Assembly (NCBI GenBank): GCA_030268105.1
Contig: BSDZ01000004.1
Coordinates: forward strand, 5,439,001-5,503,000
DNA from: Volvox africanus
Taxonomy: Eukaryota; Chlorophyta; Chlorophyceae; Chlamydomonadales; Volvocaceae
Length of the DNA stretch: 64,000 nt
Direction: 5' to 3'
Part shown: positions 59,386-64,000 of the stretch, one piece after another
Position numbering within the stretch: position 1 is the first letter of the stretch
Layout of the letters: every line of letters starts with the position of its first letter
Notes under the pieces: generated by a model
What the model was told of the DNA's origin: nothing
The model's database searches: none
Seen by the model: only the letters and a program-made list of their open reading frames with translations
Made by a program: the position numbers and the translations under genes

Positions 59386-62121
59386 CTATTCTGTCATGCG
59401 GGCTGTCGGGCTAATATCACTGCGAAGATGGGACAGGTGGTTGGCAATGACCGTGTCGATAGCCTTGGCCTTCGTTGCAACTACAACCCGCGATATGACT
59501 TTTCCCTCGTTTGCGACCTTGGCTATAGCTGCGGACTCGCCCCAATTCTTTGGCAGATGTGGCGGAGGGAGGCGGTGGCAGTTACCGGAACAGGGCAAAG
59601 GGGTATTTGCGCTCTTTGAACAGGGAAAATCCGTGTTAATGCTCACTAATGCATTGGCGTGTTTTGTTACATGCGCTTGCATGGGGCGAAAGGTTGCGAA
59701 AGGTTGAAATTTTAGGATTAGCCAGACTGATTCTGGTTAACCGTATTACAACGGCAGGAGGCTTGGGGTAAGCTTGTTGGGTAGAGCGTGAACAGCAGGA
59801 CGGCGCAACTTGCAAGACAGAGATATGCGAGAATGGGTTTACGTATCGGGGTGCGGGGAGGGGTAGAGTGACGGACACGCTGAGCCCAGTAAGGTACATG
59901 CGAAACAACTTATAGCGGGAGCTATAGACATTTTAGTGATGGGACCTACCGCATGATATAAATGACGTTTTGCTCGGAGTCTTGGCGTCCTGCTGGTGCT
60001 AAGGTTGGTACGATCAACCGTAATGCCAAGGCATTTCGGGCAGGTTGTTAATCGTCTCCAAGACGATGGGATAGCCTGCTGTTTCAGTAGCTTTGAACTG
60101 CAGGTCCCGGCATTGGCCAAAGCGAGTCCAGGTGGCAGGTTTCCACACCACGCGCCAGAGCGCAGGCGACTGTGCGCTAACCTGGCAGGCGACAATGCGA
60201 CTAGCCTTTGCTAGGGGCATCTCAGAAGCTTCTTGTTTGGCCATAGCTGTTGTAAATGTGTATAGCTGTCTGGTCTAGGCGAAGTGATGTATGCGGTGTG
60301 ATGCATGTCGGCAATCACGCGCACCTTAGCGGCCGCAGGCGCTGCAGTTTTACTGCACACTGCATTTTGGGGACCTTAGACATTTGGATAGAGCCTTAAT
60401 GCAAGGTGGCGGTGTGCCCGATAATTTGTAATAGGGTTGCGGTGGAATGTCCCCGCAGAGCTCTGACAATTTTGATGCTGTGCCATGCACCATATCGGGC
60501 TTTAGTGCTTGAATCGGAACCGCAGGACACGAGCGAGGTAAGTTCGCTGAGATTTGCCCTGGCAGCATTGAAGATCAGCAGACGCCAAGGTACGTACCTT
60601 ATGCGCAATATGGTGTGTATAGTTTTCGCCGTGGTAAAACATGTCTGCGTCTGACAGAGTCTTGTCAAAATGTGTACAGGCATGCCACGCCGGATTACTG
60701 CATCGACATCACTTAGTGCCGTAGGCAAAGTCCCCGCTCCGGCCTACGGCTCACACATATGATTGGATTATTATATGACATGGTTTTGTTGTAATTAACT
60801 ATATCATGCGCCCGCACAATAGCACGAGCACTGGCAACTTTCATGTCTGGTAACGCTATTGGTCGTGACAAGCGGGGCAGCACCCGGAAAGAACGTGCAA
60901 ACATCCGATGTACGAAGCCGCGGACACGGTACTGTTGCCTTCACGGGATGGGGTTCTTGATGCAGCACACGTATGCATTCCGTTCCTTGTCTTTCATCAG
61001 TCGCCAATCAAAACCGAGAAGCATGGAAGTAGCATGTGAATACCTGTCTTTTTCCTAAGAGTATGGCAGCTGCTTGTGGATTGTCTAACTGATAAGATTC
61101 TTGCAGCTTACGCAGAAGGTCTTGGGCTGATGGATTATATCATCATGCATCCCCAGACGGGACCCTTACGATCTGCTTCCTAATTATTACATCATGTTAG
61201 GGCCGCATAGGCCTGGTGGCTGGTGCACATGCTATGCGGGTGGATGAGCGGTACCCTTTCGTTGCAAGCGGCCTTAATTAAAATTCGGGGCCTTCGGGTT
61301 TACCTAAACCTGCCTAGATTTAACATAGTCGATAAACACACAGCTGTATGTGCAGGGTGCAGCCCAGCAGTGGATCTTGCAACTGCATGGAGATAGCGCC
61401 ATACCGTTAATGGCACGTGGTCTCCCGCCGGAACAGTAATGACCCCTGTGGTGAACACGTGCCAGCAGTGCATGATGGGATAGGCCATAGGTTTTTTTAC
61501 TATATCCTGCAGGTAAAATCGCAAAATCGTCAATAACCACAATAATCCATCTGCACCTTCCAGCTGCACCAAATTATTATTGGAATCCAAGGTTGCTGGT
61601 GGAGCCTGCGATGAATGGCGATATGTTGATGGCTGGTGTCTGGTGGCAAACGATGCACCAGCCTGTATCAGCCGTGTACTACAGACACACGTCAACATCA
61701 GAGAAACAGCTTGCATAAACGTTTTGTATTCGAGTAAAGAAACATGAAGACGGTTTCCTCATATTTATAATTATCATCGGCATTATGACAGAGAACTCGG
61801 GGGCATGTTGAATCGGGAAGTGTGCCCATCGGTACGGAAAACGCATGGCTGTTGTACAATTTCGGCTTCTCTGCAGGAAGTTTCAACTACAAAGATACCA
61901 ATCTCCTTCCATTTCCTATCGATTTTGAGACATGTTGTTTGTTACTGTATACGCCTCGCAAAAATCAGTATCAAAATTCGTAAGGATAGCTCAGATTTCT
62001 TTCACCCTTTCCTGTGTTATATATCCTGTTATAATATTTTAATAATTCAATCAATCCTGAGGAAATTACCTTTTTATCAGTTCATTGCTCTTTCGTGCTA
62101 CTCGTTACTACATTTTCCAGG
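59386..62121. other. 3' UTR of eIF5B and intergenic region
   Basis: About 2.7 kb with no supported gene; open frames are short and unlike known proteins. TGTAA candidates for the eIF5B transcript occur at 60251-60255 and 60427-60431. The last 250 bases are AT-rich and end in CATTTTCCAG|G immediately before the next ATG, suggesting a 5' UTR intron of the following gene. Confidence 0.5.
60251..60255 (+). terminator. Candidate poly(A) signal TGTAA (eIF5B)
   Basis: The first clear TGTAA I noticed after the eIF5B stop, about 870 bases downstream; another lies at 60427. Confidence 0.25.
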
Positions 62122-64000
62122 ATGTCCTCACTCGCTGCCGCAAAAGCAGATAATTTTTACTACCCCGCGGATTTTGACCCTAAGAAGCACCAAACCCTCA
62201 ATAAGGTCAGTCTGCACTTGGCTTACCCGACCAATTACATCCGAGAACGCTTTTCATGTTCCCCTTCAGCAAAATCCTTGACTTTCTGGTGCAGTACAAT
62301 GGACAACACCCCCTTCGTGAACGGGCGTCAAAATTGGATCAGGGGATCCTTGTCATCAGGTGCGTAGGTGATTCGGGTCGGTAGGTACGTGCCACGAATG
62401 AAAAATTAGCAGGTGCTAATGTCTAACCGCATTCAGTTATACTAAAGTCTCCTAAGGAGGTGGTGACCAATATGCCGCGTGGTTCCGTTATCATAGTGGG
62501 GGTCATGCCTGTCCTGTGCCCAAAATAGTGTATCTCATCGTTTCCTTGATTCTCCCACAACACCCGCCCATCGGGCCCCAACCTGCGAAACGTCAATAGC
62601 ACAAAGTGATTATCCTAGTATCCAGCTACCACATTAGTGCAAGCTTTGGCTGTATACTTACTGCTCTCAATATAGACACCCGTCTGGCATATAACCCCCC
62701 TTTGCCCACGCTCCTGGAGTGGCAAACAGATTCGAGATGCCATTCAACATCTGGTGCGAAAAATGCGGCGAGCATATCGCAAAAGGGGAGCGTTTCAATG
62801 CGGAGAAGAAGGCTATTGGGCAGTACCACTCCACCAAAGTGTTGCAGTTCGCCATGACCCACCATTGTGGCTGCAAAATCACCATCCAGACTGACCCCAA
62901 ACGAGCAGAGTACCTGGTCGTTGAGGGTGCTCGTAAAAAGGTATGAACTGGCCGATGGATCGTTGTTGGCCCCGTTCCAGTATCATGACTGGCTACCTGG
63001 CGCCAGCTCCCACAAATGGAGTTCTTATTTGGTTACGGGTATCTGGTATGGTTTGTTACGAAGAGGGGGGGATTCAGAGCATTTTGGCGTCACAATGACA
63101 TTTGGCACCAAGGGGATTCAGGCATAAATGCACTTTCGTCGTCGTATCGGCTGGAGCGCTCCGTATATGGGCTTATTTTTCCTGTCCGCCACCCTGCTTG
63201 TAGGAGGAGTCCTACAGAGCAGAAGATGCAGAGGTCATTGAGCTGCCGGATGACGAGGAGCGAGAGCGGCGCGACAAGGACCTTTTATATCGTATGGAGT
63301 ATCAGGAGGTACGGCTGTTGCCGCTGCGATCGTCATCAATTTTAGCTGGGAGGGCCTGTTACGCTCTGTGGAACGTACTTCTTCCACGATATAGTTTTTA
63401 CTTGGCAGATGTTCAGGATGTTTGACGGCCTCCAATTCTTATTCCGTCAGACGGTTGAAAAAAGGGAATACGCGAAAGGGAACAAGCAATGCTAGAAAGA
63501 CTCAAGGTATCCTGAGAGCTCCGTGCCGGGGCCTCTTTCCCAACGCCAGGGGGCCAAGACAAAGGCCATGACAGAGATGGAGCGCCTTGTAGCCATACAC
63601 GACGTCGTGGATGCGCGCGCAGCTGATCCGTACAGCCTTAACCGTGCGATGCGTGCGGCGCTTCGGAGCGAGAAGCACGCGGCTGCAGCTCTGGACGCTC
63701 GGCGTTCAGAACTGGGGCTTCCTGAAGGGGTGCCCCTTCTGGCGCAGTCGGAGGGTGACGTTCTTGCGGCACAGTTGGCCTTCCTCACCAGCTCCGCACG
63801 GGCAGCTGCCAGTGCAGAAGCTGCCCGCAAGCGGATCCTGGAGCAGGACATCTTCACATCAGCAGTGGGAATTCACGAGGGTGCAGAGTCAGACCTAGTG
63901 CGGGTGCAGCCTCCATCCAAACGCCCTGCGTTGAGTACGGCGCCGGCTTGGGTTAAACTCCGCAACGTGGCGCAACAACCAGCGATGCTGGCTCCAGGCC
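62122..64000 (+). CDS. CCDC130/YJU2-family splicing factor, 3' end beyond window
   Basis: Five exons are visible: 62122-62205, 62295-62359, 62730-62940, 63204-63308 and 63550 to the edge, all in consistent phase (about 305 residues). The order of motifs is that of CCDC130 (YJU2B), a relative of the step-one splicing factor YJU2/Cwc16: FYYPADFDPKKHQTLNK, HPLRERASKLDQGILVIRFE, MPFNIWCEKCGEHIAKGERF, NAEKKAIGQYHSTKVLQF, TIQTDPKRAEYLVVEGARKK, then an acidic EVIELPDDEERERRDKD segment and DPYSLNRAMRAALRSEKHA. The first zinc half-site is CxxC (CEKC). The second half-site reads HHCGC rather than a simple CxxC. An acceptor directly before the ATG suggests a leader intron. The C-terminal Ala-rich part runs off the window. 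The boundary at 63550 is inferred from the frame and an AG. Confidence 0.88.

Overview
The window is nuclear DNA of a volvocine green alga (Volvox/Gonium/Chlamydomonas group). The main reason is a gene for a pherophorin, an extracellular-matrix family known from volvocine algae, with very long Ser-Pro and poly-Pro rods. Intron-rich genes with GTRNGT donors, YAG acceptors and TGTAA candidate poly(A) signals fit this. Intergenic DNA is only moderately GC-rich, which may suit a Volvox-like species better than Chlamydomonas (impression only, not computed).

Layout: 1-1575 no supported gene. 1576-5552 (+) is an eight-exon gene for a secreted-then-anchored type I membrane protein with a Pro-rich hinge. 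5553-10188 is mostly gene-free and holds perfect or near-perfect palindromes and the pherophorin 5' region. 10189-26609 (+) is a nine-exon pherophorin gene that I reconstruct as 4,615 residues, one exon alone being 13,009 bases. 28241-30052 (-) is an uninterrupted 603-codon ORF of unknown function. 30755 to about 45.4 kb (-) is a BRWD/PHIP-type WD40-bromodomain gene. 46292-59385 (+) is a 28-exon translation factor eIF5B gene (1,585 residues). 62122 to the right edge (+) is the start of a CCDC130/YJU2-family splicing-factor gene, cut by the window end.

The two left genes both look like cell-surface or extracellular-matrix genes. The right half holds conserved information-processing genes (chromatin reader, translation GTPase, spliceosome factor); the BRWD and eIF5B genes are divergent and may share a promoter region. 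For three genes every exon boundary was checked by reading phase, and each CDS sums to a multiple of three.

The most unusual points are: (1) an in-frame, phase-0 two-exon cassette encoding a complete tRNA-binding OB-fold module (EMAPII/PheT/YtpR type) in the N-terminal region of eIF5B, not a domain I know from eIF5B; (2) four successive small phase-1 exons in the same gene that repeat one Lys-rich/acidic module; (3) the giant pherophorin, with about 122 copies of a 75-base unit, nested higher-order duplications, about 750 residues of almost pure proline and three globular pherophorin-type modules; (4) stop-free frames on both strands of that array. All functional calls come from reading the translations; no database search was possible.
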